This document shows, piece after piece, positions 17,168 through 25,881 of a stretch of DNA of 58,687 bases; position 1 is the first letter of the stretch; each line of letters begins with the position of its first letter. Where the stretch lies: assembly GCF_017551775.1 (NCBI RefSeq), contig NZ_JAFZKX010000029.1, positions 1-58,687 on the forward strand. Direction: 5' to 3'. A model generated the notes under the pieces. That model did not search any database, had not been told where the DNA came from, and saw nothing but the letters and a program-made list of their open reading frames with translations. A program made the position numbers and the translations under genes. The DNA is from Fibrobacter sp. Its GTDB lineage: Bacteria > Fibrobacterota > Fibrobacteria > Fibrobacterales > Fibrobacteraceae.

Positions 17168-18541
17168 ATGAACCGCAACGTAGAAAACAGAATCCACGAG
17201 AATTTTCCCAAATACATCGAAGCCCTGAAACAGCTAGTCCGCATCCCTTCCATCAGTTTTGACAATTTTGACCAGAAGTTCGTGATGGACAGCGCAGAAG
17301 CCGTAAAGGCCATGTTTGCCGAAGCGGGCTTCACCAACATCCAGTTCCTGCTTCCGCCGAGCGGAAGGCCCACGGTCTACGCCGAGAGCCTAACCGGTGC
17401 CGACAAGCCGACCATCCTGCTCTACGCCCACCACGACGTGCAGCCCCCGATGCGCGAGGCCCTGTGGAAGAGCGCACCGTTCGAACCCGAAGTCCGCGGC
17501 GACAGGCTCTACGGACGCGGAACCGCCGACGACAAGGCGGGCATCATCACGCATATCGCCGCAGCGCAGCAAGTGCGCGAGCTGCTCGGGGACAAGGGAC
17601 CGAACCTGAAATTCATCATCGAAGGCGAAGAGGAATCCGGCAGCGCCGGGTTCGAAGAAATCCTCGCAAAGCACGCGGAACTCCTCAAGTGCGACGCGGT
17701 GATCGTCGCCGACCTCGGGAACTTTGCAAAGGGAGTCCCCTCCATCACGACGACACTCCGCGGAATGAGCGCCGTGAACGTCACGCTCCGCAGCACCAAA
17801 ACGCCGCTCCATTCCGGTAGCTGGTCGGGCCCGATTCCCGACCCCGCACAGGCGCTCTGCCGCATGATTGCATCGCTTACCGACGAACGCGGGAACATCG
17901 CCATTCCGCATTTCGAAGACGGGCTCGTGCCCCCCACCGAAGAAGAACTGCAGTCGTACCGCAGCCTCGGATACGGGGAAGCCAAGTTCCGCGAAGAAAG
18001 CGGTGTCTTGAACAAAGTAAGCCTTACCGTTCCCGACGAAGAAATCCTCGAATCGCTCTGGCGCAGGCCTTCCATCGTGGTGACCACGATGGAAGTGGGC
18101 AGCCGGACGAATGCGGGCAACGTTCTCCAGGATTGCGCCTACGCGAGAATCGGCATCCGGCTGGCCCCCGGCATGAATGCCGGCGCCTGCACCGACATGC
18201 TAGTGAACTTCCTGCGCCAAAACACGCCGAACGGACTCGAAATTTCAATCGACGTCGAAGACGGCGCGAACCCGTTCGTGACTGACATCGCCCACCCCTT
18301 CTTCAAGAAGATGAGCGACGCCATGAAGGAAGCCTACAGGACCGAGCCGAAATTCATCGGCTGCGGGGCCAGCATCCCCGGCGCGGAGCTCTTCCGCAAG
18401 ACCTTCGGGGACATTCCTATCCTGCTCACCGGCCTCGAAGACCCGGAATGTGCGGCCCACGGCGAAAACGAGAGCCTCTATTTGCCCGATTTCGAGGCAG
18501 GAATCACCGCAGAAACACTATTTTTCATCTCGCTGGCCTAA
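17168..18541 (+). CDS. M20 family metallopeptidase (di/tripeptidase type)
   Basis: The 457-residue cytoplasmic protein has the di-zinc core of the M20 family: LLYAHHDVQPP, YGRGTADDKAGI, the catalytic pair in EGEEESGS, and a C-terminal His in CAAHGENESLYL. A lid/dimerisation domain is inserted at about 190-330. Close relatives act as dipeptidases or acetyl-amino-acid deacylases; the substrate cannot be told from sequence. The ribosome site AAGAGGT lies 7 bases before the ATG. Confidence 0.9.
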   Translation: MNRNVENRIHENFPKYIEALKQLVRIPSISFDNFDQKFVMDSAEAVKAMFAEAGFTNIQFLLPPSGRPTVYAESLTGADKPTILLYAHHDVQPPMREALWKSAPFEPEVRGDRLYGRGTADDKAGIITHIAAAQQVRELLGDKGPNLKFIIEGEEESGSAGFEEILAKHAELLKCDAVIVADLGNFAKGVPSITTTLRGMSAVNVTLRSTKTPLHSGSWSGPIPDPAQALCRMIASLTDERGNIAIPHFEDGLVPPTEEELQSYRSLGYGEAKFREESGVLNKVSLTVPDEEILESLWRRPSIVVTTMEVGSRTNAGNVLQDCAYARIGIRLAPGMNAGACTDMLVNFLRQNTPNGLEISIDVEDGANPFVTDIAHPFFKKMSDAMKEAYRTEPKFIGCGASIPGAELFRKTFGDIPILLTGLEDPECAAHGENESLYLPDFEAGITAETLFFISLA

Positions 18542-18602
18542 AAACACCCAAAAAATGCACGCTTAACCGCTATAGGCAGAACTTTCCGTACAAAGCATAT
18601 GC

Positions 18603-18608
18603 TATATT
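18603..18608 (+). promoter_or_regulatory. TATATT -10 box, near-leaderless start
   Basis: TATATT is followed by GAGAAGGT and the ATG at 18617 (8 bases). GAAGG could act as a very close ribosome site, but the leader would be only about 2 bases long. Confidence 0.4.
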
Positions 18609-18616
18609 GAGAAGGT

Positions 18617-19306
18617 ATGGATAAGAAACTGGTTGTACTGACGGGCGCAGGAATCAGCGCCGAATCCGGACTTCGCACATTCCGCGGAAACGACGGGATG
18701 TGGGAGCACGAGAACATCGAGGACGTCTGCACGCCCGGTGCCCTCCGTCGCGACCCGAAGCGCGTGATGGATTTCTACAACTTCTTGCGCAAGGGCCTCC
18801 CCGAGCACAAGCCGAATGCCGCCCACCTCGCGCTCGCCGAACTCGAAAAGCGCCTGGGCGACCGCTTTTTGCTCGTGACCCAGAACGTTGACGACCTGCA
18901 TGAGCGGGCCGGCAGCAAGCGCGTACTCCATATGCATGGCGACCTGATGAAACTCCGCTGCATACAGGACCCTGAACATGAATTCATGTTCGACGGCGAG
19001 GAAACTCCCGAAACCAAGTGTCCGTTCTGCGGTGCAGGTACGCGCCCCGATATCGTTTTCTTCGAGGAAGTCCCGCTCTACATGGACCAGATACAGGACG
19101 CCCTGCGTGACTGCGACGAGTTCGTGTATATCGGTACCAGCAGCGTGGTCTACCCCGCGGCCGGTTTCAAGAATTACGCCAAGCGCTTCGGCGCGAAGGT
19201 AACCTGCCTCAACCTCGAGATTCCCGCCCACGACCCGGATACCGACGTGTTCATTCAGGGCAAGGCGACCGAAATCGTGCCCAAGTGGTGCGAAAAGTTT
19301 GAGTAA
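18617..19306 (+). CDS. cobB: NAD-dependent protein deacylase (sirtuin, CobB-like)
   Basis: The sirtuin removes acyl groups from lysine using NAD. The 229-residue protein shows the NAD site TGAGISAESGLRTFRG (9-24), TQNVDDLHERAGS, the catalytic His in HMHGDL, a partial zinc site KLRC...KCPFCG, and IGTSSVVYPAAGF. It aligns closely with E. coli CobB around VMDFYNFLRKGL. The class III pair that selects succinyl/malonyl groups is Tyr-x-x-Arg; here Tyr54 is kept, but the Arg position is Leu57 and Arg58 is next to it. Acyl preference may therefore differ. The gene is followed by mqnE after 15 bases, probably on one transcript. Confidence 0.92.
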   Translation: MDKKLVVLTGAGISAESGLRTFRGNDGMWEHENIEDVCTPGALRRDPKRVMDFYNFLRKGLPEHKPNAAHLALAELEKRLGDRFLLVTQNVDDLHERAGSKRVLHMHGDLMKLRCIQDPEHEFMFDGEETPETKCPFCGAGTRPDIVFFEEVPLYMDQIQDALRDCDEFVYIGTSSVVYPAAGFKNYAKRFGAKVTCLNLEIPAHDPDTDVFIQGKATEIVPKWCEKFE

Positions 19307-19321
19307 AGAAATGCGCAGCCG

Positions 19322-20389
19322 ATGCGCAACATGATTAATTTGTACAAAATGCCGCGAATCAGCGAATCCGAAGCCCTTGACCTGTTTTTAAACGCCCCGC
19401 TCGACGAACTCTGCGCACGCGCGAACGCCGAAAAAGAACGCCTGCACGGCAAGTCCGTATACTGGGTAAACAACCGCCAAATTAACTACACGAACGTGTG
19501 CGTATTGCACTGCAAGTTCTGCGCCTTCTCGAAAATCAAGAAGGACAGCCCCACCGCATACGACTGGGATTACGATACCATCCGGAACAAGGCAGCCGAA
19601 GCAATTGCCGGAGGCGCACGCGAGTTGCACATTGTAGGCGGGCTCCACCCCGACCATCCTTTTGACTATTACATCGACATGCTGCGAAAGCTCCGTGGGG
19701 AATTCCCGAAGGTAAACCTGAAGGCGTTTACCGCGGTCGAGATTTGCCACTTCGCAAAAATTTCCGGACAGACGCCCGACCAGATCATGGCGACCCTCAA
19801 GGACGCGGGCCTGGACGCCCTCCCCGGAGGCGGCGCCGAAATCCTCGTGCAGAGCGTGCGCGACCAGATTTGCCCCGGCAAGGAAACTGGAGAGGAATGG
19901 CTCGAAGTGCACCGCGCCGCGCACAAGCTCGGAATCCCGACGAACGCCACCATGCTCTTCGGGCATATCGAAAAGCCCGAGGACCGCATCGCCCATATGA
20001 AGATGCTGCGCGACTTGCAAGATGAAGCGCCCGGATTCTTCGCGTTCATCCCGCTCGTGTACCATCCGGAACACAACGCACTGCACAAGATTGTCCCGAA
20101 CATCACGAGCGAAGAAGACATTCTGCGCACGGTCGCTGTCGCAAGGCTATTCCTCGACAACTTCCCGCATATCAAGGCCTACTGGATTCAGATGGGCATC
20201 GAGACCGCCATGAAGGCGCTCCATTCCGGAGCCTCCGACCTGGACGGAACAATTATCGAGGAAAAAATTACGCACGCCGCCGGCGCCACCGTGCCCGTGG
20301 GCATGAGCCCCGATCGCATGAAGTCGCTTATTGTAAACGAAGGCCTAGTCCCCGTCGAACGCGACGCTTTATATGAACAATTTTCTTAA
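19322..20389 (+). CDS. mqnE: Aminofutalosine synthase MqnE (radical SAM)
   Basis: MqnE is the radical-SAM enzyme that builds aminodeoxyfutalosine in the futalosine route to menaquinone. The 355-residue protein carries the cluster-binding Cys60-x3-Cys64-x2-Cys67 (CVLHCKFC), preceded by NRQINYTNV. Family segments HIVGGLHPDHPFDYY, LPGGGAEIL, NATMLFGHIE and AYWIQMGIETA follow. DDLDGT-type ends are conserved here as SDLDGTIIEEKITHAAGA, which points to MqnE rather than MqnC. The start could be ATG 19331. Menaquinone would serve anaerobic fumarate reduction in a succinate-producing organism; that is inference. Confidence 0.9.
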   Translation: MRNMINLYKMPRISESEALDLFLNAPLDELCARANAEKERLHGKSVYWVNNRQINYTNVCVLHCKFCAFSKIKKDSPTAYDWDYDTIRNKAAEAIAGGARELHIVGGLHPDHPFDYYIDMLRKLRGEFPKVNLKAFTAVEICHFAKISGQTPDQIMATLKDAGLDALPGGGAEILVQSVRDQICPGKETGEEWLEVHRAAHKLGIPTNATMLFGHIEKPEDRIAHMKMLRDLQDEAPGFFAFIPLVYHPEHNALHKIVPNITSEEDILRTVAVARLFLDNFPHIKAYWIQMGIETAMKALHSGASDLDGTIIEEKITHAAGATVPVGMSPDRMKSLIVNEGLVPVERDALYEQFS

Positions 20390-20477
20390 CGAAAATCGTT
20401 CTTTAGACTAGGAGAGGCTCCGCCCCTCCTAAAACCTTCCTTTCCCAGATGCATTTTTTTCTTAATGAAAATCGTTC
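20381..20477 (+). repeat. 21-base direct repeat pair flanking a hairpin
   Basis: Copies at 20381-20401 and 20457-20477 share TTTTCTTAA-C/T-GAAAATCG and TTC with one mismatch. The first includes the mqnE stop codon. Between them, 20410-20430 can fold as AGGAGAGG/CCCCTCCT with one mismatch, perhaps a weak terminator although no T-run follows. Confidence 0.55.
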
Positions 20478-20548
20478 CCCCCATACCCTTTTTCGGTTAT
20501 TTTATCAGGAATATTGCACATTGCACACCCCTTTCTCTCTGATCTTCA

Positions 20549-20554
20549 TATATT
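20549..20554 (+). promoter_or_regulatory. TATATT -10 box, near-leaderless start
   Basis: TATATT is followed by GAGAGA and the ATG at 20561 (6 bases). The 18 bases ATCTTCATATATTGAGAG recur exactly before the nfeD gene at 21873. Confidence 0.45.
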
Positions 20555-20560
20555 GAGAGA

Positions 20561-21850
20561 ATGATGTCGTGTACCCGAATTTTATCAGCCATCTTGATTC
20601 TCGCAGCGTTTTCGCTTGCCCAAGGCATCGGTTCCGAAAAAGTCAATTTCAACAAAATGAAAGTGAACCCTGCCGAAATGCAGAGCGAGCTGAACACGCG
20701 CGAAGACTTGCTGCAGGCCTTAAAGACGGGCAATACGACCAAGGTCGACAGCGCCCTTCACGTTCTGTCGTACGAAAAGATTCCAGAATCGGCGATAGAC
20801 AGTCTGGAAATTCTCCAAATCAACTTGATAATGGGGCGTTACGACTTGGCAGTCCCGCAGCTTGCAAACATCCTTATGAAAAAGGACAAGAAAGTCCGTT
20901 ATTCCTTTGCCAACGATTCCCTATTCCATTATCTCAGAAATGAGACACGATTTGCCGCCCATTACAGAGACCGTCCATACGACCGAGACCGCAGAGAGAG
21001 ACTCAAAAAAGCAAAAAAATACATGACCGAAGCGGCACAAGCGAACTTAAAGCAGGAATATAAAGATCTCGCTTCTATCCTTGCGGATTTGCTCCCCTAT
21101 TATGAATTTTCGGATAAGGGTCAATGGATATATCTCAGCACCGTATTCAATGGCATCAGTACAGACAGCCTTGCCAATATTGTTGCAGTACGAACAGAAG
21201 ATTGGGTGAATTATCATCAAGAAATGGACACGGTTGGCGTATTGTCGCTGTTCGAAAAAATGCGAGCGTTCTACAAGAAGTATCCGGAATCGGAGTATTC
21301 CGACTGGATATACCAGAAAATAACGAGCCTCAATAAACACGTAGAAGGTTACAAGCGGTACAGGAATTACTATTTAGACAAACTTTATACCGGTGGCTTG
21401 GGACTTGAAGCCTTTATAGGAAGTTCAGCGGCTCTTGTAGTCGGCATTCCCTTACAATACTCACGATTCATCCTCACTCCGTCGTATATATATGACAATA
21501 ACTCATATAGAACAAGAGACGGTTCAAGAATTGAGGCCAATAATCTTGACAATTTCTTCGTTACGGCCGGTTTTGATGCGTTCGAAAACAAATGGTTTAA
21601 AATCCAACCCTTTATCGGCGGATACGAATTTTTCACGACGGGCTTACAAGCAGATTTCCGATTCTGGATGTCAAAAACCCTCGGAAGCGAATTCCATGAT
21701 GGGACATACCTATCCCTTAAGTTCCGCTATATGGGAATCTATTACACCTCCGAAAAAACGACAGAAAACGCAATCGCAGAAGACGATCGAACAAAAGAAA
21801 AAAAATGGGGCAACTGGTTCTTTGCGGGCATAGGCGTCCATTTCTGGTAG
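20561..21850 (+). CDS. Exported protein with helical N-part and barrel-like C-part
   Basis: The 429-residue protein has a signal peptide (CTRILSAILILAAFSLAQG). Residues of about 25-280 are helical and charged, with repeats resembling TPR packing (TREDLLQALKTGNTTKVDSA, YDLAVPQLANILMK). The last 150 residues alternate strands and end in GIGVHFW, as in outer-membrane barrels. No family is recognised. Codon use is AT-richer than the neighbours. The ATG at 20561 is followed by a second ATG at 20564. The promoter and the first codons are nearly duplicated at the next gene, nfeD. Confidence 0.7.
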   Translation: MMSCTRILSAILILAAFSLAQGIGSEKVNFNKMKVNPAEMQSELNTREDLLQALKTGNTTKVDSALHVLSYEKIPESAIDSLEILQINLIMGRYDLAVPQLANILMKKDKKVRYSFANDSLFHYLRNETRFAAHYRDRPYDRDRRERLKKAKKYMTEAAQANLKQEYKDLASILADLLPYYEFSDKGQWIYLSTVFNGISTDSLANIVAVRTEDWVNYHQEMDTVGVLSLFEKMRAFYKKYPESEYSDWIYQKITSLNKHVEGYKRYRNYYLDKLYTGGLGLEAFIGSSAALVVGIPLQYSRFILTPSYIYDNNSYRTRDGSRIEANNLDNFFVTAGFDAFENKWFKIQPFIGGYEFFTTGLQADFRFWMSKTLGSEFHDGTYLSLKFRYMGIYYTSEKTTENAIAEDDRTKEKKWGNWFFAGIGVHFW

Positions 21851-21879
21851 AGTGATTTGTTTTTTTGCCGAAATCTTCA

Positions 21880-21885
21880 TATATT
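21880..21885 (+). promoter_or_regulatory. TATATT -10 box, near-leaderless start
   Basis: TATATT is followed by GAGAGT and the ATG at 21892 (6 bases), in the same sequence context as at 20549. Confidence 0.45.
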
Positions 21886-21891
21886 GAGAGT

Positions 21892-23523
21892 ATGAAATTG
21901 TATACCCGTATTTTATCCGTACTCCTGCTGTTTGTAGCGTTTTCCTTCGCCAACATAACGCAGGATTCCTCCGTCAATCGTTTCGACAAGCTCAACGACC
22001 TTGCCGTCACAGACAATTCCACCATTGCGGCAACGGCCGATTCCAGCGCCTTGAATTCTACCGATAGCGCAGCTGCCTCCAAAATAACAACCGGCAAAAA
22101 ACGTGCCGTCTGGATCAAGCTGGAAGGCGACGTGGAACCCTCCATGTACGACTTCTGCGCCCGCGCCATCGCCGACGCCCTCAAGGAAAATCCGGATTAC
22201 ATCGTATTCGAAATCAACACCTTCGGAGGACGCCTCGACGCCGCCTTCGACCTGGTCGATACCATCATGGCGGTCAAGGGCCCCGAGACTATCGCCCTCG
22301 TGAAGAAGAAGGCCATCAGTGCAGGTAGCCTCATCGCTCTCGCCTGCAAAAAGCTCTACATGCTCGAAGCGACCACCATCGGCGACTGCGCCCCCATCGT
22401 GCAGGGCGGCGACGGCACACCGCAAATCGTCGGCGAAAAGATTCAATCCCCGCTCCGCGCCAAGTTCAGGAACCTCGCCCAGCGTAACGGCTATCCCGAG
22501 CTCCTGAGTTCCTCGTTCGTGACTCCGGAACTCGAAGTCCTCGAACTCACCGCCAAACTCGACAAGGGCAAGAAGACGGAACGCGACACGACGTTGATTA
22601 TCGAGGGGCAAAAGTACGCCGTCCTCGACAGCGCCGAAAAGAAGTTCTGGGGCGCACCGAAAATTCTCGTGAAGAAAGGCGAACTCTTGACCATGACCGA
22701 CAAGGAAGCCATGGAACTCGGGTTCTCCAAGGGAACGTTCAAGGACCGCAGCGAATTCGAAACGACGCTCGCCATCGAGAATGCGCGCGAAGTCGAAACC
22801 ACGCTTGGCGAAGACATCGCCTCCGCTATCGCGGCCATTTCGGGCATCTTGCTGATTCTCGGTTTCGGAGCCCTCTACATCGAGTTCAAGACACCCGGCT
22901 TCGGGCTGTTCGGCATTATCGGCATCATTCTCGTCGCCATCGTGTTCCTCGGGCAGTTCGCCCCGCAACTCGACGGCTACATTCCCGCAATCCTCCTCGT
23001 CGCGGGCGTAGTGCTTTTCCTCGTCGAAATATTCGTCATGCCCGGGACATTCCTGTTTGGCATCGGCGGCATCATCTGCATGATAATCGCGCTTGCGATG
23101 TCGTTCTCGCCGGCGGAGATGCCTGAGTTCGTGCCCGAAACTGTCGAGACCTCGTTCGACGCTACCCCATGGCTATTCGGCCTGCTATACATGCTATGCT
23201 GCGCGGCGATTGCGCTCGTATTTCCGATTGCCGCAAGCAAGTACCTGATTCCGCTTCTCCCCGAAGGCTGGACTCCCATGCTCAAGGAGGACCTCGAGAC
23301 TGCGGCCTCCCCCACTGAAGCCGTGCAGGAAGTCAATGTCGGCGATGTAGGACTTGCAAAGACCTTCCTCCGCCCCGTAGGCCAGGCGAGCTTCACCATG
23401 CCCGACGGTTCAACCAAGCTGTTCGACGTGCAGACACACGGCGAGATTATCGAGGCGAACACCCCCGTAAAGGTAGAATCCGTACAGGAAGGCCATATCT
23501 GGGTGGGCGCAGCAAACGAATAA
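21892..23523 (+). CDS. nfeD: NfeD-family membrane serine protease
   Basis: NfeD proteins combine a periplasmic ClpP-like serine protease (1510-N) with a membrane domain and a C-terminal OB-fold. Here a signal peptide (1-20) and a Ser/Asp-rich linker precede the protease at about 70-290, with FGGRLDAAFDLVD and KKAISAGSLIALACKKLYM; Ser143 is the likely nucleophile. Several membrane helices follow (about 315-450: ISGILLILGFGALYIEF, IPAILLVAGVVLFLVEIF, WLFGLLYMLCCAAIALVF). The OB-fold is at about 480-543. The usual partner is a flotillin-like protein; floA lies 1.4 kb downstream, beyond an opposite-strand gene. The start at 21892 is chosen over 21865 because it gives the signal peptide and follows a -10 box. 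Confidence 0.9.
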   Translation: MKLYTRILSVLLLFVAFSFANITQDSSVNRFDKLNDLAVTDNSTIAATADSSALNSTDSAAASKITTGKKRAVWIKLEGDVEPSMYDFCARAIADALKENPDYIVFEINTFGGRLDAAFDLVDTIMAVKGPETIALVKKKAISAGSLIALACKKLYMLEATTIGDCAPIVQGGDGTPQIVGEKIQSPLRAKFRNLAQRNGYPELLSSSFVTPELEVLELTAKLDKGKKTERDTTLIIEGQKYAVLDSAEKKFWGAPKILVKKGELLTMTDKEAMELGFSKGTFKDRSEFETTLAIENAREVETTLGEDIASAIAAISGILLILGFGALYIEFKTPGFGLFGIIGIILVAIVFLGQFAPQLDGYIPAILLVAGVVLFLVEIFVMPGTFLFGIGGIICMIIALAMSFSPAEMPEFVPETVETSFDATPWLFGLLYMLCCAAIALVFPIAASKYLIPLLPEGWTPMLKEDLETAASPTEAVQEVNVGDVGLAKTFLRPVGQASFTMPDGSTKLFDVQTHGEIIEANTPVKVESVQEGHIWVGAANE

Positions 23524-23528
23524 CCGCC

Positions 23529-24728
23529 CTACTTGTGCGGGTTTGTCGATAGGTACATGCGGATGACATCCATCTGCTGCGGAGTAAATGTCACATTAGT
23601 TTCATCGGACTGCTGCGGATACATAATGTCACCCAATTCCATCGTATGATCCAGCCCAAAGAAATGGCCCAATTCATGTATGGCGACATTGCCTATTGTC
23701 TGCGATGACAGCGTAAATTTGCCGGACTCATAATGAGTCGCCAGAGTCACATGACTGGCCCCCCATTCCGATCCGTCATAATAAATCGTTCCCGGCTTGG
23801 GAGAAAAGCCCAAGGACGATTCGTTCTCATTTACAATATAGTATCCCAGAACCAGCATCATCTCTCCCTCGTGACCGGGCCAATGTCCCAATTCAAACAG
23901 CGGGTCGTCATCGTTCGAACTCGCATGAGGCACAATGTAGGGCTCGTCTTTCGCGAAGTTCTTGCCAACAGTCGGGTGGTCCTTTGCATACAGGATATTG
24001 ATATTGCGGGCATGAATCCCGCCCGGATTGAGGGCCTGATTCAAGCGCGCTAAAATCCTTTCGGAGACTTCTTCTATGGAAGCCTTGTCACTTGTACCCA
24101 TGAACTTCCCAACAACGACAAGGTTCACATCAAAATCAAGTGGCCACACCTTATCGCTGTCAAAAACCGATACGTTTTTCACCTTCCCCGTATATGCGGA
24201 AGTGTCGCTATTGTACAGAGCAAGCGCGGTAAACCATTCTCCCGGATTGATTTCATCCATGTCTATCGGATAGTACCACCGCCCCTCTTTTTCGATACCC
24301 TTGACAAAACATTCTATACTTGCGGAAAACGTAGATACCTTGAGTATCGGCGGAGCATTCCCGTTCTTGTCCATACTGAAGACATAACGATTCGACTTCG
24401 AATTTTCAAAATGGAAATAAATACTGTCGGAAGCCGGAAGAATTTTATTTAGATAAAGATACTTTCCCCACCGGATTTCGAACGAATCCCGGACTTCGGG
24501 TTCGTATTCGACAGAATCAAACATGTCCTCGAAGAAATAAGGAACATATTTCCATTCCTTAAATGTCCAGCCACCGTCAACATAAGAATGGGTAAAGCCG
24601 ACCTCGTAGTCCAATTCGGTACAATCACCATCTCCCGAAACGCATGGATTAGAAATCACACGCGAACATCCGGACGCAAAAAGGGAAAATGCGAACAGCA
24701 ACAGTACAAAATTCAATTTTTGTCGCAT
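23529..24728 (-). CDS. Metzincin-type metalloprotease lipoprotein
   Basis: The 399-residue protein begins with a lipoprotein signal (NFVLLLFAFSLFASGCS) and ends with a zinc-protease core: HELGHFFGLDH at 351-361 and the Met-turn DIMYP around Met369. Both are typical of metzincins such as M10/M12-like enzymes. The middle (about 40-330) is of unknown fold with predicted beta structure. It is probably anchored to a membrane and cleaves extracellular or periplasmic protein. The weak ribosome site AAGGA precedes the ATG. The gene is convergent with nfeD (5-base gap) and divergent from floA, separating two normally neighbouring genes. Confidence 0.85.
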   Translation of the reverse strand: MRQKLNFVLLLFAFSLFASGCSRVISNPCVSGDGDCTELDYEVGFTHSYVDGGWTFKEWKYVPYFFEDMFDSVEYEPEVRDSFEIRWGKYLYLNKILPASDSIYFHFENSKSNRYVFSMDKNGNAPPILKVSTFSASIECFVKGIEKEGRWYYPIDMDEINPGEWFTALALYNSDTSAYTGKVKNVSVFDSDKVWPLDFDVNLVVVGKFMGTSDKASIEEVSERILARLNQALNPGGIHARNINILYAKDHPTVGKNFAKDEPYIVPHASSNDDDPLFELGHWPGHEGEMMLVLGYYIVNENESSLGFSPKPGTIYYDGSEWGASHVTLATHYESGKFTLSSQTIGNVAIHELGHFFGLDHTMELGDIMYPQQSDETNVTFTPQQMDVIRMYLSTNPHK

Positions 24729-24830
24729 TTTTTTCCTTTTTTGGCGGTTAATACCTATATACCCTTTCCAATATAATCTCTAATTCCACACAAAATACGG
24801 GAAATCGGAAATTTTCCGAAAAGGCTTTCC

Positions 24831-24857
24831 AAAAAGACCCAAAAACCGGTCTTTTTT
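24831..24857 (+). terminator. Perfect stem-loop between divergent genes
   Basis: AAAAAGACC and GGTCTTTTT form a 9-bp stem with an 8-base loop and A/T tails on both sides, so it could terminate in either direction. No gene reads directly into it: it lies between the divergent metalloprotease and floA genes, just upstream of the floA -10 box. Confidence 0.6.
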
Positions 24858-24869
24858 CTGAAAAAAAAG

Positions 24870-24875
24870 TATATT
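24870..24875 (+). promoter_or_regulatory. floA -10 box (TATATT)
   Basis: TATATT lies 31 bases before the floA ATG. This gene has a normal leader and a GGAG ribosome site at 24896-24899, unlike the near-leaderless genes in the window. No good -35 was seen. Confidence 0.4.
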
Positions 24876-24906
24876 AGTTTAGGTTATTTCAAATTGGAGA
24901 AAACTA

Positions 24907-25878
24907 ATGGATACTCTTCTCATCGTTGGAATCATTATCGCGGCGATTGCCGTCATCATCCTGCTCGCCTTCGTAGGCAAGTTCTTCAGCCTCTGGCTGC
25001 AGGCATTGTTCTCCAGGGCGAACGTGAGCATTTTCCAGCTCATCGGAATGCGCCTGCGTAAGGTGCCGCCCCAGGTGATTGTGGAAGCCCGCATTTTGAG
25101 CTGCAAGGCCGGCCTTCCCGTCGACACGAACCTGCTCGAAGCCCACTACCTTTCCCGCGGTAACGTGCTCCGCGTGATCCAGGCCCTCATCGCCGCAAAC
25201 AAGGCGAACATCAAGCTCGACTTCAAGGAAGCCGCCGCCATCGACCTCGCCGGCCGTAACGTGCTCGAAGCCGTGCAGATGTCCGTGAACCCGAAGGTCA
25301 TCACGACCCCGAAGGTTTCCGCCGTGGCCCTCGACGGTATCCAGCTGCATGCCGTGACCCGTATTACCGTGCGCGCCAGCATCCAGAAGCTCGTCGGTGG
25401 CGCCGGCGAAGATACCGTGATTGCCCGTGTGGGTGAAGGCATCGTGTCTTCCATCGGTTCTGCGAAGAGCCACAAGGACGTGCTCGAGAACCCGAACATG
25501 ATTTCCAAGAAGGTGCTCGCCTCCGGCCTCGATGCCGGTACCGCATTCGAAATCCTTTCCATCGACATCGCCGACGTGGATGTGGGCCAGAACATCGGTG
25601 CTATCCTCGAGACCGACCGTGCCGAAGCCGACAAGAAGATTGCACAGGCAAAGGCAGAAGAACGCCGCGCCATGGCTTATGCCGCCGAACAGGAAATGAA
25701 GGCGAAGGTCATGGAAATGAAAGCCAAGCTCGTCGAAGCCGAAGCCCAGATTCCGATGGCCATGGCATCCGCACTGCGCGACGGCAAGCTCGGCGTGATG
25801 GACTACTACAACCTCAAGAATATCGAAGCCGACACGCAGATGCGCAAGGAAATCGGAGCTGCTCCGGAAGCGAAGTAG
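24907..25878 (+). CDS. floA: Flotillin-like protein FloA
   Basis: FloA scaffolds functional membrane microdomains. The 323-residue protein has one N-terminal membrane helix ([19 protein letters not shown]), a re-entrant hydrophobic segment ([15 protein letters not shown]), and the SPFH-like body with [26 protein letters not shown] and [12 protein letters not shown]. The long C-terminal helix is rich in Ala, Glu and Lys ([20 protein letters not shown]). Length and order match the YqfA/UPF0365 family. The gene at 25882 follows after 3 bases and probably encodes a partner. NfeD, the usual partner, is nearby but on a separate transcript. Confidence 0.93.
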   Translation: MDTLLIVGIIIAAIAVIILLAFVGKFFSLWLQALFSRANVSIFQLIGMRLRKVPPQVIVEARILSCKAGLPVDTNLLEAHYLSRGNVLRVIQALIAANKANIKLDFKEAAAIDLAGRNVLEAVQMSVNPKVITTPKVSAVALDGIQLHAVTRITVRASIQKLVGGAGEDTVIARVGEGIVSSIGSAKSHKDVLENPNMISKKVLASGLDAGTAFEILSIDIADVDVGQNIGAILETDRAEADKKIAQAKAEERRAMAYAAEQEMKAKVMEMKAKLVEAEAQIPMAMASALRDGKLGVMDYYNLKNIEADTQMRKEIGAAPEAK

Positions 25879-25881
25879 TAA

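Noticed and set aside
20497-20742. Small minus-strand ORF sharing DKIRV..ILSIYED with one at 21717-22184
   Set aside because: The shared peptide is only the reverse reading of the duplicated promoter and signal-peptide start, not a protein family.
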